Positions 10,941 through 23,871 of a DNA stretch of 64,000 bases are shown in pieces. Within the stretch, counting starts at the first letter, position 1, and each line of letters opens with the position of its first letter. The notes under the pieces are model-generated. The model saw only the letters and a program-made list of their open reading frames with translations. It was not told where the DNA came from and ran no database searches. The translations under genes were made by a program, and so were the position numbers. Origin of the DNA: Salvelinus alpinus (lineage: Eukaryota; Chordata; Actinopteri; Salmoniformes; Salmonidae); the NCBI RefSeq assembly GCF_045679555.1, contig NC_092091.1, positions 17,478,072-17,542,071 of the forward strand, in the 5' to 3' direction.

Positions 10941-13677
10941 ACAAATGGAACATAACCCAACCCACTATACTTTTAACTCTAAAGACAAAAGGGTCAGGCA
11001 AGGCAAGTCATGCATGATTCTTATGTTATTCATTAGCCAAGGTTAACCAGGGCAGCTGGTATTGTTTCTAATGATACAGTAACACATTGCATTTAAATTG
11101 GTTTAGATGTTTAAATGCATTTGTATCGATCCAACTGAATCTGCACACATTTGTTAAGCAACCTGTCAACAGAGTGATTATGGACCTCATCACCAAAAGT
11201 TGTCAACAACAGACCTGTCAACCTTACCTTCTTAAAGTATATCCATGACTTGCATGTCATAAAGACTGGATAAGATCCATGGACATTAGCTCCTTTCAAT
11301 AGATCAACATCTAGACTATTCCTAACCTCAGTGACAGTTTTCATTATTACACAATCAAAAAAGTGCCAAATAATGGTCCCCAAATGTCTCAATAAGGACG
11401 CATCATCAGACCAGATGGGATATCTTCATAAAGACAAACCAAGCATGGCGCACAGCCAACATCTAGGATTCAACAATACTCACTGAATATTCATCAAACT
11501 TAACCATTCAACAAAAAGTTATTTTTAGAAGAGTGCAAACTCATGCCAACCTAAAATGAAGCAGGAAATATGCCACTGTAATTGTGTATGATGATTTCAC
11601 CAGTACAGATGCATGGAAAAGTAAGCATATTTTTTCACCCAGTGCGTACTCACCTTTCATAGTGATGTAAAGACAGCCTTATGGTTTGAATGGTTAGCCA
11701 GATATTGGCCTGTTGGTGTCCAGGTTGCACTATATAACGTGCATGGAGGGGCGGGGATCTCTGTAACTCCAAACTTTAGTTCAGCCTTCAATGAGCTTCT
11801 CGTCAACTTTTCTCTGCACCCTCTTCTAGCCCCCCTTCCTCTAGTTCCATTCAGAAACCCCCACACACTCCTCCCCCCTCCCCCCCACCCTCCACCCCAC
11901 ACACACACACACACACACTCAATGCAGCACACTAGAGGTCTGTGCCTTCTCTGTGTGGTGGGTCGATTGCATAACCTTGGAAACATACATTCTCCCAGGG
12001 TCTCTCTCTCGGTCTATAGTGAGAGGGGGAGGTGGGACTGGGTTCAATATTGTGTTCAGCCTTATAGATCTCCCTAAATACATTACAGACTGACACACAC
12101 AGGCATGCATGCAGGCACACACACACACACCGTCGCACCCCAAAGAGCCCCATCCAACCCCATCATATATTCCTCCAGTCAAGTGAGATTTCTAAGCTGT
12201 CTGCACTGACTGATTGTAATTAAAACATCACTCCTGCTTAGTGAAGCCCCTGCTCCCAAACACATCCCCGATTCATCCCCCGGAAAATAGACCGGATCCC
12301 TTCCTCACAGGCCCAGCACCCCATTCACAACATTTTCCCACCGCATGGGGCTAGAGTGGCCCAGTTCAGGGCATTTGTTTGAAGGTTGTGGGTCTTAACA
12401 ATCCAGAGGCCTTTTCTGGGGTTGACGTGTTCTGGCATTTTCTGTCTTGCAGGTTCTTTTGGGGTGAGGGCATTTTGTTTCTCCCTCCCTCCATTTTCTT
12501 TTTCAAACTGTATTAGTATTCTAGTCAAGGACAGAAGTTTGCTTTCCCTCAACCTGCAGTTGTTTGACTTAGTTGTACTTGTATTCAGGGTCTTGGAGCG
12601 ACCGTAAATTAGAGATACAGCTTGGCTTTGCCAGATAACTATCTAGCTTTCCAGGAATTAACCCCATGTGAAATCAACAAATGATCTATCTGCATAATAG
12701 ATTTGACTACATCTATAATCTACATATTTAATTATGCTAACGATTAGTCCCAGTGCTTTACATTGTATGGGGGGGGGGGGGGTAGCTCAACCTTTCCACC
12801 ACCAAACTGCATCTAGTTCATACTGTAGGCATAGAGGTCCTGTGCATTGTAGATTATTTGCAACAGATCCTCAGTGGAGATAATGACCAGTAGACAGCCC
12901 TATAGAGCTTTACAGAAGACAGCATTGACAGTAACTAACATAACCAATACTGTTCTCAATGAAATTGTGTTACCCAAACACCACATTTTTCTGCCAAACG
13001 GATGGGATGGCGTTTCATCAGTAATTGTAACCTTTGGCAGAGTTATCCTAAAGCATGCTCCTTGTAGTAGCTTGACATTGGATCGTTCCTCTTATCATTA
13101 AACTGTATGCTGTGTCACCATGACTCCCTATACAAGGACCTAATAATCTAAACAGGATACATCTACAGGTACAATTGAGAGCATTGTTGATTGGAGATGG
13201 TGGTTTCATGTCCTACGCTTACCCGCCTTCAAACCATGGGTATGCCCAGATCTATCAAATATAGAATGACCATGACATCAACATACTCCATCCACTTCCT
13301 CAAGTGCACATGATCAGGTAGTATAATATGTTTTGAAGGTCGACTTACACATGATAAAGGGAGTCAAGACAGTGTCAGGCCTAGATTTGCAAAATCAAAG
13401 CATTAACAACTGCTTCAGGTCATCATAGTTCAGTCGTTCAGTCCTGTTTACGAGGAAAGCTTTATTAATTGCCCACACATTCCATTCTTTAAAAAATGGC
13501 CCAAGACCTTGTCCAAAATAATTGTCACACTTGATGATTTCCACCGGTCTAAAACAACATAAAGAGTAAAAAACGGTCCAACAACAATGAATTGTATTTC
13601 CCTTCATCCTCCCCCATTTTAGTTAGTTTCCTGCTGTTCTTCACTGTACTGCCACAGGTCGCTGATCGGAGTCTCAA
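10941..13677. other. Intergenic DNA with simple-sequence patches
   Basis: Holds a (CA)n patch near 11901-11918, a second CA-rich patch near 12095-12130 and a run of about 14 G at 12769-12782. The remainder is unannotatable by eye. The window's longer open frames here run through CA/TG tracts and are artefacts. Confidence 0.4.
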
Positions 13678-13808
13678 ATTACACCGTATTCCCTATGTAG
13701 TGCACTACTTTTGACGAGGGCCCACAGGGCTCCGGTCAAAAGTAGTGCACTATATAGAGAATAGGGTGCTATTTGGCACTATATAGGGAATGGGGTGCTA
13801 TTTGGGAC
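13678..13808. repeat. Palindromic salmonid MITE-like element
   Basis: Left arm CTATGTAGTGCACTACTTTTGA pairs with right arm TCAAAAGTAGTGCACTATATA around about 13720, followed by a second copy of the TATAGGGAATGGGGTGCTATTT end. Non-coding and hairpin-forming. Confidence 0.75.
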
Positions 13809-14632
13809 TCACACTGTGTCTGTCCGCCAGGCTGAAGACGCTGCCCTGTCTTTCCTTGTTACAATCAGCCTGTCCTGTTCATAACAACCATGCTGTTCAT
13901 TAGGAGGTTTAAGCATGCGGCTCCAGGTCTCCTGTCGTGAAGGAAGGCAGTTTGGGCCTGATCTGTAGTCTGACTGTAAGACACAGTTGGAAGGTTTGCT
14001 CATAAAGATTCCCATAACCCCTGCTTTATCTTAATTTAACTAGTTTGTTGCACCAAGAGGTCATGATTATGCATATATACTGAATCTTTGATATTCTTTT
14101 CCCCCCAGTCTGATTTAGTGCCTGGTCTTGTCCAATAGGTTCCAACGGTTTGTTGGCATAGTAGAGGGAAACAGTACGTATACACGTGTTCCTGCGAGTC
14201 TTATCTTACAGTGATGGGGTCATAATATTTTTTCGCTTTAACCATTGAAAAAATAGAGCCACATTTGTAGGAAGAAAACAGAAACCGCGCTCTGTTTAAA
14301 ACAACCATGTCTAGCGGCTACCGGAGGTTACTGACCTAACCCCAGTTCTATGAACCAAGCTCACATTTTCTCTCGCGACCGCATTTTCAAACCAGGCGAC
14401 CCCACATCTCTAGTTTGGGAAACCCTGCCCGACAAGGTCCGGAGCCTGCTGGTTCTCTGTTCTACGTGATAGTTAATTGCACCCAGTCTAAATCAGTCCC
14501 TAATTAGAGGGGAACAATGAAAGAATGCAGAGGAACTGGCTTTGAGGTCAAGAGTTGAGTTTGAGGGATCTATAGCTTAGTCAGAGTGTCAGTTACACAT
14601 TGATTGGTAACGGTTAAGCTAGTGGTTATGTA
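13809..14632. other. Intergenic DNA, nothing recognised
   Basis: No exon, RNA gene or known element could be supported in this stretch. Confidence 0.35.
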
Positions 14633-14756
14633 GCCTGCCCTGAGTGCCAGTATCTTTCTGCTTTCTTGCCAACTCCTTGTCACTCATTGTTACATGTTTA
14701 GCATGACAATTCCATAAGAAGTTGGCAAGACAGCAGAAACAGACCAGCACTCAGAC
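14633..14756. repeat. Inverted-repeat MITE-like element
   Basis: CTGAGTGCCAGTATCTTTCT and the following TTGCCAACTCCTT are complemented, with mismatches, by AAGTTGGCAAGACAGCAGAA and AGACCAGCACTCAG at the other end. It is a short hairpin element of a type common in salmonid genomes, without coding capacity. Confidence 0.75.
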
Positions 14757-14976
14757 TAGTGGTTAAACATATATTTTTCTGTTGTGAAACCAAGTGGTTT
14801 TGGGTTGTATAAGCTCGGGAGATCAGGCGGCTTGCGAGGCTAGGCAGTAGTCCCCTCACAGGTGCTTCCAGTGTTTAGAATAAAGTGTGCGTGGTGTGGG
14901 TGGCAGCTGTTTTATACACAAAGACACTGCGTAAACATTGCTATGGTAGATTTGATTGAATCCGGCCCATTTAACA

Positions 14977-15856
14977 GTCTAACATAACAATAGACATAAC
15001 AGACTATCATAACAACAGACATGACAGACTATCAGAACAACAGACATAACAGACTATCATAACAATAGACATAACAGACTATCTAAACAATAGACATAAC
15101 AGACTATCTAAACAATAGACATAACAGACTATTATAACAATAGACATAACAGACTTTCATAACAGTAGACATAACAGACTATCATAACAATAGACATAAC
15201 AGACTATCTAAACAATAGACATAACAGACTATCTAAACAATAGACATAACAGACTATCTAAACAACAGACATAACAGACTATTATAACAATAGACATAAC
15301 AGACTTTCATAACAGTAGACATAACAGACTATCAGAACAACAGACATAACAGACTATCATAACAATAGACATAACAGACTATCTAAACAATAGACATAAC
15401 AGACTATCTAAACAATAGACATAACAGACTATTATAACAATAGACATAACAGACTTTCATAACAGTAGACATAACAGACTATCATAACAATAGACATAAC
15501 AGACTATCTAAACAATAGACATAACAGACTATCTAAACAATAGACATAACAGACTATCTAAACAACAGACATAACAGACTATCTAAACAATAGACATAAC
15601 AGACTATCTAAACAATAGACATAACAGACTATCTAAACAATAGACATAACAGACTATCTAAACAATAGACATAACAGACTATCTAAACAATAGACATAAC
15701 AGACTATCTAAACAATAGACATTACATACTATTATAACAACAGACATGACAGACTATCAGAACAACAGACATAACATACTATTATAACAGTAGACATAAC
15801 AGACTATCATAACAACAGACATTACAGACTATTATAACAATAGACATAACAGAAGA
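14977..15856. repeat. 25-bp minisatellite, about 35 units
   Basis: The unit contains CAATAGACATAACAGACTAT. Sub-blocks with ATTATAAC, CTTTCATAACAG and CTAAACAA variants recur in the same order, so multi-unit blocks were duplicated as well as single units. The palindromic Tc1 derivative begins about 20 bp beyond its right edge. Confidence 0.9.
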
Positions 15857-15875
15857 ACTATCAATACTAGACATA

Positions 15876-17293
15876 CACTACTGTTCAAAAGTTTGGGGTC
15901 ACTTAGAAATTACCTTGTTTTTGAAAGAAAAGCAATTTTTTTTTGCCATTAAAATAACATAAAAAACCAGCAGATTTTTAAAGGAATATGTGCGTACATA
16001 GGCGTACAGAGGCCCAGTATCAGCAACCATCACTCCTGTGTTCCAATGGCACGTTGTGTTAGCTCATCCAAGTTTATCATTTTAAAAGGCTAATTGATCA
16101 TTAGAAGGCTCAAAATGGCCAGAAACAAAGACCTTTCTTCTGAAACTCGTCAGTCTATTCTTGTTCTGAGAAATGAAGGTTATTCCATGTGAGAAATTGC
16201 CAAGAAACTGAAGATCTCGTACAACGCTGTGTACTACTCCCTTCACAGAACAGCGCAAACTGGCTCTAACCAGAATAGGAGTGGGAGGCCCCGGTGCACA
16301 ACTGAGCAGAGGACAAGTACATTAGAGTGTTCAGTTTGAGAAGCAGACGCCTCTCAAGTCCTCAACTGGCAGCTTCATGAAATAGTACCCGCAAAACACC
16401 AGTCTCAACATCAACAGTGAAGAGGCGACTCCGGGATGCTGGCCTTCTAGGCAGAGTTGCAAAGAAAAAGCCATATCTCAGAGTGGCCAATAAAAAGAAA
16501 AGATGAAGATGGGTAAAAGAACACAGACACTGGACAGAGGAACTCTGCCTAGAAGGCCAGCATCCCGGAGTCGCCTCTTCATTGTTGACGTTGAGACTGG
16601 TGTTTTGCAGGTACTATTTAATGAAGCTGCTAGTTGAGGACTTGTGAGGCATCTGTTTCTCAAACTAGACACTCTAATATACTTGTCCTCTTGTTCAGTT
16701 GTGCACCGGAGCCTCTCACTCCTCTTTCTATTCTGTTTAAAGCCAATTTGCTCTGTTCTGTGAAGGGAGTAGTGCACAGCGTTGTACGAGATCTTCAGTT
16801 TCTTGGCACTTTCTCGCATGGAATAGCCTTCATTTCTCAGAACAAGAACAGACTGACGAGTTTCGGAATGAACGTTTTTGTTTCTGGCCATTTTGAGCCT
16901 GTAATCGAACCCACAATGCTGTTGCTCCAGATACTCAACTAGTCTAAAGGCCAGTTGTATTGCTTCTTTAATCAGAACAACAATTTTCAGCTGTGCTAAC
17001 ATAATTGCAAAATGGTTTTCTAATGATCAATTAGCCTTTTAAAATGATAAACTTGGATTAGCTAACACAACGTGCCATTGGAACACAGGAGTGATGGTTG
17101 CTGATAATGGGCCTCTGTATACCTATGTACATATTCCTTTAAAAATCTGCCGTTTCCAGCTACAATAGTCATTTACAACATTAACAATGTCTACACTGTA
17201 TTTCTGATCAATTTATTTTAATGGACAAAAAATATGCTTTTCTTTCAAAGACAAGGCAATTTCTAAGTGACCCCAAACTTTTGAACGGTAGTG
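15876..17293. mobile_element. Palindromic Tc1 derivative: two transposase 5' halves head to head
   Basis: The ends are perfect-type terminal repeats (CACTACTGTTCAAAAGTTTG on the left, its complement ending at 17293) flanked by TA at 15874-15875 and 17294-17295. Unlike a normal Tc1 element, the interior is itself an inverted duplication. The left arm (to about 16459) carries the transposase start reading inward on plus (MARNKDLSSETRQSILVLR...). The right arm (from about 16538) carries the same region on minus (16478-17002 open). The arms meet around a spacer of about 80 bp. The left arm lacks two blocks of about 80 bp or more that the right arm keeps. No DDE catalytic domain is present, so it cannot be autonomous. 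Confidence 0.85.
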
Positions 17294-17861
17294 TAATAGA
17301 ACAAACAGTTACAAACATTCAGATAGCATGACACTGCTCAGCATCAGCATCAACTGAGTCAACTTGAAAAAAAACAAACAACCAAGGTCATATAGGGCCA
17401 TTTAGGGTACAGAGACTGTCAAATGTTTGCATTGACGTAATACCTGCATTAACTTACCCAGCATGATAAGGCAGGATGGGGTAAAGATTCCAAAACTGTT
17501 TTGAGGGACAGTTCAACACCTAATGTCTTTGGCGAACCAGATTGTCAACTGAATTTTTACTCCCATTGACGTCAGTGAATGATTAAGTGAAATACGATTT
17601 AAGCGGAAGATAAGATTCATGCGTATCTATGTCAGGTTATGATATGGTTACAATCGACTCTCTCACACTAAACCGGTCGTGCTGATACACTCCCATCTCC
17701 TTACAGAGTTGCATGAATCTGTACAGCCAGATATCTACTGATATGTCAAGAGAGTGACACTACACCAGAGTTCTCACTCAGAAGTCAACTTGAAGTACAT
17801 TTATTGGTCTGCAGCACAAACAGTAGGGGCTGCGATGTAGCCTAATAACAATGTTATGAGA
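17294..17861. other. Intergenic DNA, nothing recognised
   Basis: Unique-looking sequence between the palindromic Tc1 derivative and the 18-bp array. No supported feature. Confidence 0.35.
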
Positions 17862-18095
17862 CTAGTGTTATAACTAAGAATAGTGTTATAACTAAGAATA
17901 GTGTTATAACTAAGAATAGTGTTATAACTAAGACTAGTGTTATAACTAAGACTAGTGTTATAACTAAGAATAGTGTTATAACTAAGACTAGTGTTATAAC
18001 TAAGAGCAGTGTTATAACTAAGACTAGTGTTATAACTAAGAATAGTGTTATAACTAAGACTAGTGTTATAACTAAGACTATTCTTATAACTAAAA
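17862..18095. repeat. 18-bp minisatellite, about 13 units
   Basis: The unit is AGTGTTATAACTAAGAAT with few variants (GACT, GAGC). High identity between units implies recent expansion. Confidence 0.9.
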
Positions 18096-18737
18096 CTTGG
18101 GATACTTCTGCAGTCTCTGATTATTGTAATTATTTGCTAAATGTGTTAAATACAACTAAGGCACAGTTTTTAGTGGCAAAGTACAGAGTGATGGGATAAT
18201 CAGCATTTCTAGTCATAGGTTTTCATTCATTGTCAAGTAGAGCCCCCTGGTGGCCTTTTGTTACTGTTAAAATGACAGAATTAAAGCCCAAATATGCAGT
18301 TCAACCATTAACAAAGCAGACACCCCTCCACTGTTTTTGGTAAACAGCTGAGGGAAGGGGCCAGAGAAATATAACCCCTCTCAAATTCATATGCAGTGCT
18401 ATGGATGCAAGAACTGACCATCCATGATGATGAAAAAATCTTACAAAATGTCAAACAACAAATTCTAAAATCAAGAAAAATAACAGAAGCATCATCACTT
18501 AATGCGCACAAAATAATATCTAGCACTAATGCAGAAGTAGCAATGCTTTTTGACAACATCATGAATTAATCAAAACAGGCCGTAGGCAAACGCCCATGGA
18601 AATAAGAATGAAGGCCTGAGGCAGTCATCGGGCTGTCTGTCACTCACGTACCAGGCACGGAATAATGCGACAAGCAACAATAACCGCCTAAACAACTGGG
18701 ACACCCTCTTTTCACGCCACTTCGATACAAAGTGAAT
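18096..18737. other. Intergenic DNA, nothing recognised
   Basis: No exon or repeat family could be recognised. Confidence 0.35.
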
Positions 18738-18806
18738 TTTGTAGCAGGTTAGGAGAGCATTGTCGTTAACCATAACCCTTTTCCTAACTGTCTCCTAACC
18801 TGCTAC
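18738..18806. repeat. Short inverted repeat (about 70 bp)
   Basis: GTAGCAGGTTAGGAGA on the left is matched exactly by TCTCCTAACCTGCTAC on the right, around an asymmetric loop of about 35 bp. It is MITE-like and has no coding capacity. Confidence 0.75.
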
Positions 18807-19256
18807 CTTAATTCCAATTGGAAATGCTTAATGGTTGTGTTTTTGTAATGATTGGTGCCAACTGGCTTATGAATGGGTTGCTTTTAACAATATGCCGATT
18901 ACAGTCACTGTCCTTTCAACTATTACTTCCAATTGCAAACATATTTTATCACGTTCAGCACACAAAGGAACTGGTGATCTAAAGTTTAAATGCAACAATG
19001 TTTCACACATATTTTCTTCAAAGAGACAGCAAGAGAGCTGCAAAAATATTCTAAAAACAGTCTCACCCATTTCAAGTCAAAATGTGATTGGTTGATTTCC
19101 CTGTCACTCCAAAATTCTGCACTAATACAGTTGAATGTCAGATGCCTTCTGTCTAAATTATGAGGGCCTAGCCAATTACTGACTTAGCTAGCTACATTTT
19201 TCCCCACAGAGACCACCAAAGACAAATCCTGATTGGATCTTTTTTTTCTCTTCAGA
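18807..19256. other. Intergenic DNA, nothing recognised
   Basis: A/T-rich. Short open frames on both strands show no recognisable protein family. Confidence 0.35.
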
Positions 19257-19640
19257 GTTAACCCATAGAAATAAGAACGAATAGAACGGGCTTGGAACCT
19301 CTAACCCTGGCAATTTGACTGGTAAACTCATGGGTACACTCGCAATGGCTTTCTATTATTGTTATGCATAATTTCCATGGTAATGTAGAATATTCATTCA
19401 AATGATGCCAACTGATATGGCTTATGCAATGGAATGTATTTTTTTGCAATGTCATTTGAGTTGTTTCAACAAATCACAGCACAGATTGATTGGTACACAT
19501 CCTACTTTTACTTCCTGCTTTTACTTCCTACTTTTACTTCCTGCTTTTACTTCCTGCTTTGCTCCTATGGGTACACTCGCAATGGCCGCCAGTCCACCCA
19601 TTATGATAGCGTTCATTCTTATTTCTATGGTTAACTTTTC
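19257..19640. repeat. Inverted-repeat element with internal TTTTACTTCCTGC repeats
   Basis: The left end GTTAACCCATAGAAATAAGA is complemented by the right end TTATTTCTATGGTTAAC. Inside, GGGTACACTCGCAATGG occurs twice (about 19332 and 19570), and TTTTACTTCCTGC repeats four times at about 19505-19560. This looks like a MITE that acquired a small internal expansion. Confidence 0.6.
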
Positions 19641-20084
19641 TCTTTCCAACACAAACTAAAGAGATGTAATCAGAATCTAATTTAAATTATAGAAAATATT
19701 AAATAGAAATTTTAACAAAATAAAAATATTTGATTTTAATTTTTGCACAGATTGCCTTTTTAACTCAAAGAAATATAGACTACTAAAGTATGGTTACACA
19801 AAAACAATGAAACATGTTCAGTGTTCAGGGACTGCAGATATATTCAAATGTCATCTAAATCTGGTGCAACGCATCACTTCTCATACTTCTCATACTGTTT
19901 TATTGTACATTGTCCCTGCCAAATAAATGTCATAAATACAAAATCGTATAAAAAATATAATAGGGGTAAAGGAATACATGGAATTCTATTGGCAGGCTAA
20001 ATATTAATTGTGAAATGGGTATTCAGGATGGTCACTCCACCTGTGGGGAAAAACAACAACAACACACCTACTGTTTTGGCTTAA
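19641..20084. other. A/T-rich intergenic DNA, nothing recognised
   Basis: Between the MITE-like element and the Tc1 relic. No supported feature. Confidence 0.35.
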
Positions 20085-21193
20085 GAGTTTTTTTCCCTCA
20101 TCAATCTACACCCAATACCCCATAATGACAAAGCAAAAACAGGAGTTTAGAAATGTTAGCAAATGTATATATATATATAAAAAAAATAATGAAATATTAC
20201 ATTTGCATAGGTATTCAGCCTCGAGGTTTGGGTATGACACTACAAGCTTGGCACACCTGTATTTAGGGAGTTTCTCACATTCTTCTCTGCAGATCCTCTC
20301 AAGCTCTGTCAGGTTGGATGGGGAGCGTCGCTGCACAGCTATTTTCAGGTCTCTCCAGAGATGTTAGAACAGGGTCAAGTACGGGCTTTGGCTGGGCCAC
20401 TCAAGGACATTCAGAGACTTGTCCCGAAGTCACTCCTGGGTTGTCTTGGCTGTGTGCTTAGGATTGTGGTCCTGTTGGAAGGTGAACCTTCGCCCCAGTC
20501 AGAGGTCCTGAGCATTCTGGAGCAGGTTTTCATCAAGGATTTCACTTTATTTTGCTCCGTTCGTCTTTCCCTAGTTCCTGACTAGTCTCACAGTTCCTGC
20601 CACTGAAAAACATCCCAACAGCATGACGCTGCCACCACCATTCTTCACCGTAGGGATGGTGCCAGGATTCCTCCAGACATGACACAGTTTGGCATGGCGG
20701 CCAGCTCTAATAAGAGTCTTGGTGGTTCCAAACTTCTTCCATTTAAGAAGGATGTGTTCTTGGGGACCTTCAATGCTGCAAAAATCCCCAGATCTGTGCC
20801 TCGACACAATCCTGTCTCTGAGCTCTACGGACAATTCCTTCGACCTCAGCTTGGTTTTTGCTCTGACATGCACTGTCAACTGTGGGACCTTATATAGACA
20901 GGTGTGTGCCTTTCCAAATCATTTCAAATCAATTGAATGTAGTAGTTGTAGAAACATCTCAAGGATGATCAATGGAAACTCAATTTCGAGTCTCATAGCA
21001 AAGGGTCTGAATACTTTTGTAAATAAGGTATTTCAGTTTTTCAATTTCTAAAAACCTGTTTTCACTTTGTTGTTATGGGGTAATGTGTGTAGATTGATGA
21101 GGATTTTTATTTATTAAATCTATTTTAGAATAGGGCTGTAACATAACAAAATGTGGAAAAAGGGAAAGGTCTGAATACTTTCCGAATGCACTG
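20085..21193 (-). mobile_element. Tc1-like relic, transposase on the minus strand
   Basis: The right end TTTCCGAATGCACTG followed by TA (21194-21195) is a Tc1-type terminus. The left terminus is missing; the recognisable part starts at about 20085. On the minus strand, fragments of transposase remain in different frames: KNGGGSVMLLGCFSVAGT-type text in 20571-20879 and an N-terminus-distal tail in 20106-20336. Stops and frameshifts make it non-functional. Confidence 0.8.
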
Positions 21194-21662
21194 TAGATAG
21201 TCGTTCAACATGACCAACCAGACCTAGGTTCAAATACTATTTTAAAATATTTCAAATACTTTAGCTGTGCTTGATTGAGCTTACCTGCTGCAATGGAACC
21301 AATAGAAAGGTCTCCAAAATACAAACAAATACAAAGGAATGGCATCTGATATATTTGAAATACATTTAGGACAAGTTTACCGGACAAAGATTACGCTTAT
21401 TCCTGGACTAAACAGGACTTAAATTGTGAATCGCCATTGAACATGCTTCTAGTTCTTAGTCAAGGACTAGGTATCTGTGCCAGGGAAACTGAGTCTGTCT
21501 GTCTGGACCAATGATGTATATAAACCCTGGATTGCTGATGCTATGTTTTGGCCAATGAAAGGCTTTGAAGCCACCGGTCGGCCATATTGGCACACAGCAG
21601 ACCTCCATAGGAATGAATGGAATTCTACAGTATTTCAATCAAATATTTCAAGGCTTAAATTA
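21194..21662. other. Intergenic DNA, nothing firm
   Basis: A GACTAAACAGGACTTAAATT stretch near 21410 and AGTCAAGGACTAGG near 21458 look like remnants of a common short salmonid repeat, but ends could not be set. Confidence 0.3.
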
Positions 21663-23199
21663 AAGTCGTGGCCAAAAGTTTTGAGAATTACATAAATATT
21701 AATTTTCACAAAGTCTGCTGCCTCAGTTTGTATGATGGCAATTTGCATATACTCCAGAATGTTATGAAGAGTGATCAGATGAATTGCAATTAATTGCAAA
21801 GTCCCTCTTTGCCATGCAAATGAACTGAATTCCCCAAAAAAACATTTCCACTGCATTTCAGCCCTGCCACAAAAGGACCAGCTGACATAATGTCAGTGAT
21901 TCTCTCGTTAACACAGGTGTGAGTGTTGACGAGGACAAGGCTGGAGATCACTCTGTCATGCTGATTGAGTTTGAATAACAGACTGGAAGCTTCAAACGGA
22001 GGGTGGTGCTTGGAATCATTGTTCTTCCTCTGTCAAACGTGGTTACCTGCAAGGAAACACGTGCCGTCATTAGTGCTTTGCACAAAAGGGCGTTACAGGC
22101 AAGGATATTGCTGCCAGTAAGATTGCACCTAAATCAACCATTTATCGGATCATCAAGAACTTCAAGGAGAGCGGTTCAATTGTTGTGAAGAAGGCTTCAG
22201 GGCACCCAAGAAAGTTCAGCAAGCGCCAGGACCGTCTCCTAAAGTTGATTCAGCTGCGGGATCGGGGCACCACCAGGACAGAGCTTGCTCAGGAATGGCA
22301 GCAGGCAGGTGTGAGTGCATCTGCACGCACAGTGAGGTGAAGACTTTTGGAGGATGGCCTGGTGTCAAGAAAGGCAGCAAAGAAGCCACTTCTCTCCAGG
22401 AAAAACATCAGGGACAGACTGATATTCTGCAAAAGGTACAGGGATTGGACTGCTGAGGACTGAGGTAAAGTCATTTTCTCTGATGAATCCCCTTTCCGAT
22501 TGTTTGGGGCATCCGGAAAAAAGCTTGTCCGGAGAAGACAAGGTGAGCGCTGCCATCAGTCCTGTGTCATGCCAACAGTAAAGCATCCTGAGACCATTCA
22601 TGTGTGGGGTTGCTTCTCAGCCAAGAGAGTGGGCTCACTCACAATTTTGCCTAAGAACACAGCCATGAATAAAGAATGGTACCAACACATCCTCCGAGAG
22701 CAACTTCTCCCAACCATCCAGGAACAGTTTGGTGATGAACAATGCCTTTTCCAGCATGATGGAGCATCTTGCCATAAGGCAAAATTGATAACTAAGTGGC
22801 TCGGGGAACAAAACATTGATATTTTGGGTCCATGGCCAGGAAACTCCCCAGACCTTAATCGCGGGTGGACAAACAAAAACCCACAAATTCTGACAAACTC
22901 CAAGCATTGATTATGCAAGAATGGGCTGCCATCAGTCAGGATGTGGCCCAGAAGTTAATTGACAGCATGCCAGGGCGGATTGCAGAGGTCTTGAAAAAGA
23001 AGGGTCAACACTGCAAAAATTGACTCTTTGCATCAACTTCATGTAATTGTCAATAAAAGCCTTTGACACTTATGAAATGCTTGTAATTATACTTCAGTGT
23101 TCCATAGTAACATCTGACAAAAATATCTAAAGACACTGAAGCAGCAAACTTTGTGGAAATTAATATTTGCGTCATTCTCAAAACTTTTGGCCACGACTG
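21663..23199 (+). mobile_element. Tc1-like transposon, near full length, transposase broken
   Basis: Terminal repeats AGTCGTGGCCAAAAGTTTTG (left) and CAAAACTTTTGGCCACGACT (right) are flanked by TA; the first base of the left end has changed. The transposase region runs on plus from about 22000 to 23020 but is interrupted. The largest remaining open part (22500-22910) holds VWGCFSAKRVG, FQHDGASCHK (catalytic Asp region) and GNSPDLN, after which the frame departs from the family. Length of about 1.5 kb is normal for the superfamily. Confidence 0.85.
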
Positions 23200-23871
23200 T
23201 ACATGCATTTCAGTATTTTTGTTGTTGTAGTGGGGACAGTAACATTAGTAATAAAAAATATATATTTTATATATTTTTATGTTTAGCTCACATAATATAA
23301 TTTAAAAGTATGCATTAAAGTGTCTGTAATAGAATAAATGTGTCACTCTCACTCAGATATCGTATTAAAAACTGCAAATATTTCTCTCCACCCTATGGCA
23401 AAATGTGTAGAATTGCAGGAAATTAACTCTAAAACTTAGGGGCTGCTAAAATGTGTGTGTGTGTGTGGGGTTGGTGCCCCACCAAAAAGCTAGGGCTGGC
23501 TCTGACTGCATGTGTAGGTATGGATGTGGGTACACAGACCTGCGAGCTACTGCGGTCACTCGTGATGAGTTGTATTTCTTGGGCGGGACTCTCAGTTCTC
23601 CTTTTATCTATAAAAGGGCACAGGAGCAAGCTGGTTTGCAACACATGATGATACTCCCAAGAACAGGAGATTATAATAGGACAGTTTCACAAGGTTAGTC
23701 ACTTACTTCCTCAGTTATGTGGACACATACAATTAAAATGTCCCATTACACCCCCACCCCTATCAAAGTTGCCCATCCCTGGTCTCTGGACTATGGGAGA
23801 GGTGAGGCTGGGGCTTACCTATCTAGGAAACGTAATGGCTGATGTATTATCTACTGAGTTACCATTAATCC
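23200..23871. other. Intergenic DNA, nothing recognised
   Basis: Contains a short (TG)n at about 23452-23467. No supported gene. Confidence 0.35.

Noticed and set aside
14977-15856. CRISPR-like regular repeats
   Set aside because: Units are contiguous with no spacers, and the DNA is vertebrate; it is a minisatellite.
22500-22910. Functional transposase
   Set aside because: The open piece covers only part of the catalytic domain; upstream and downstream frames are broken.
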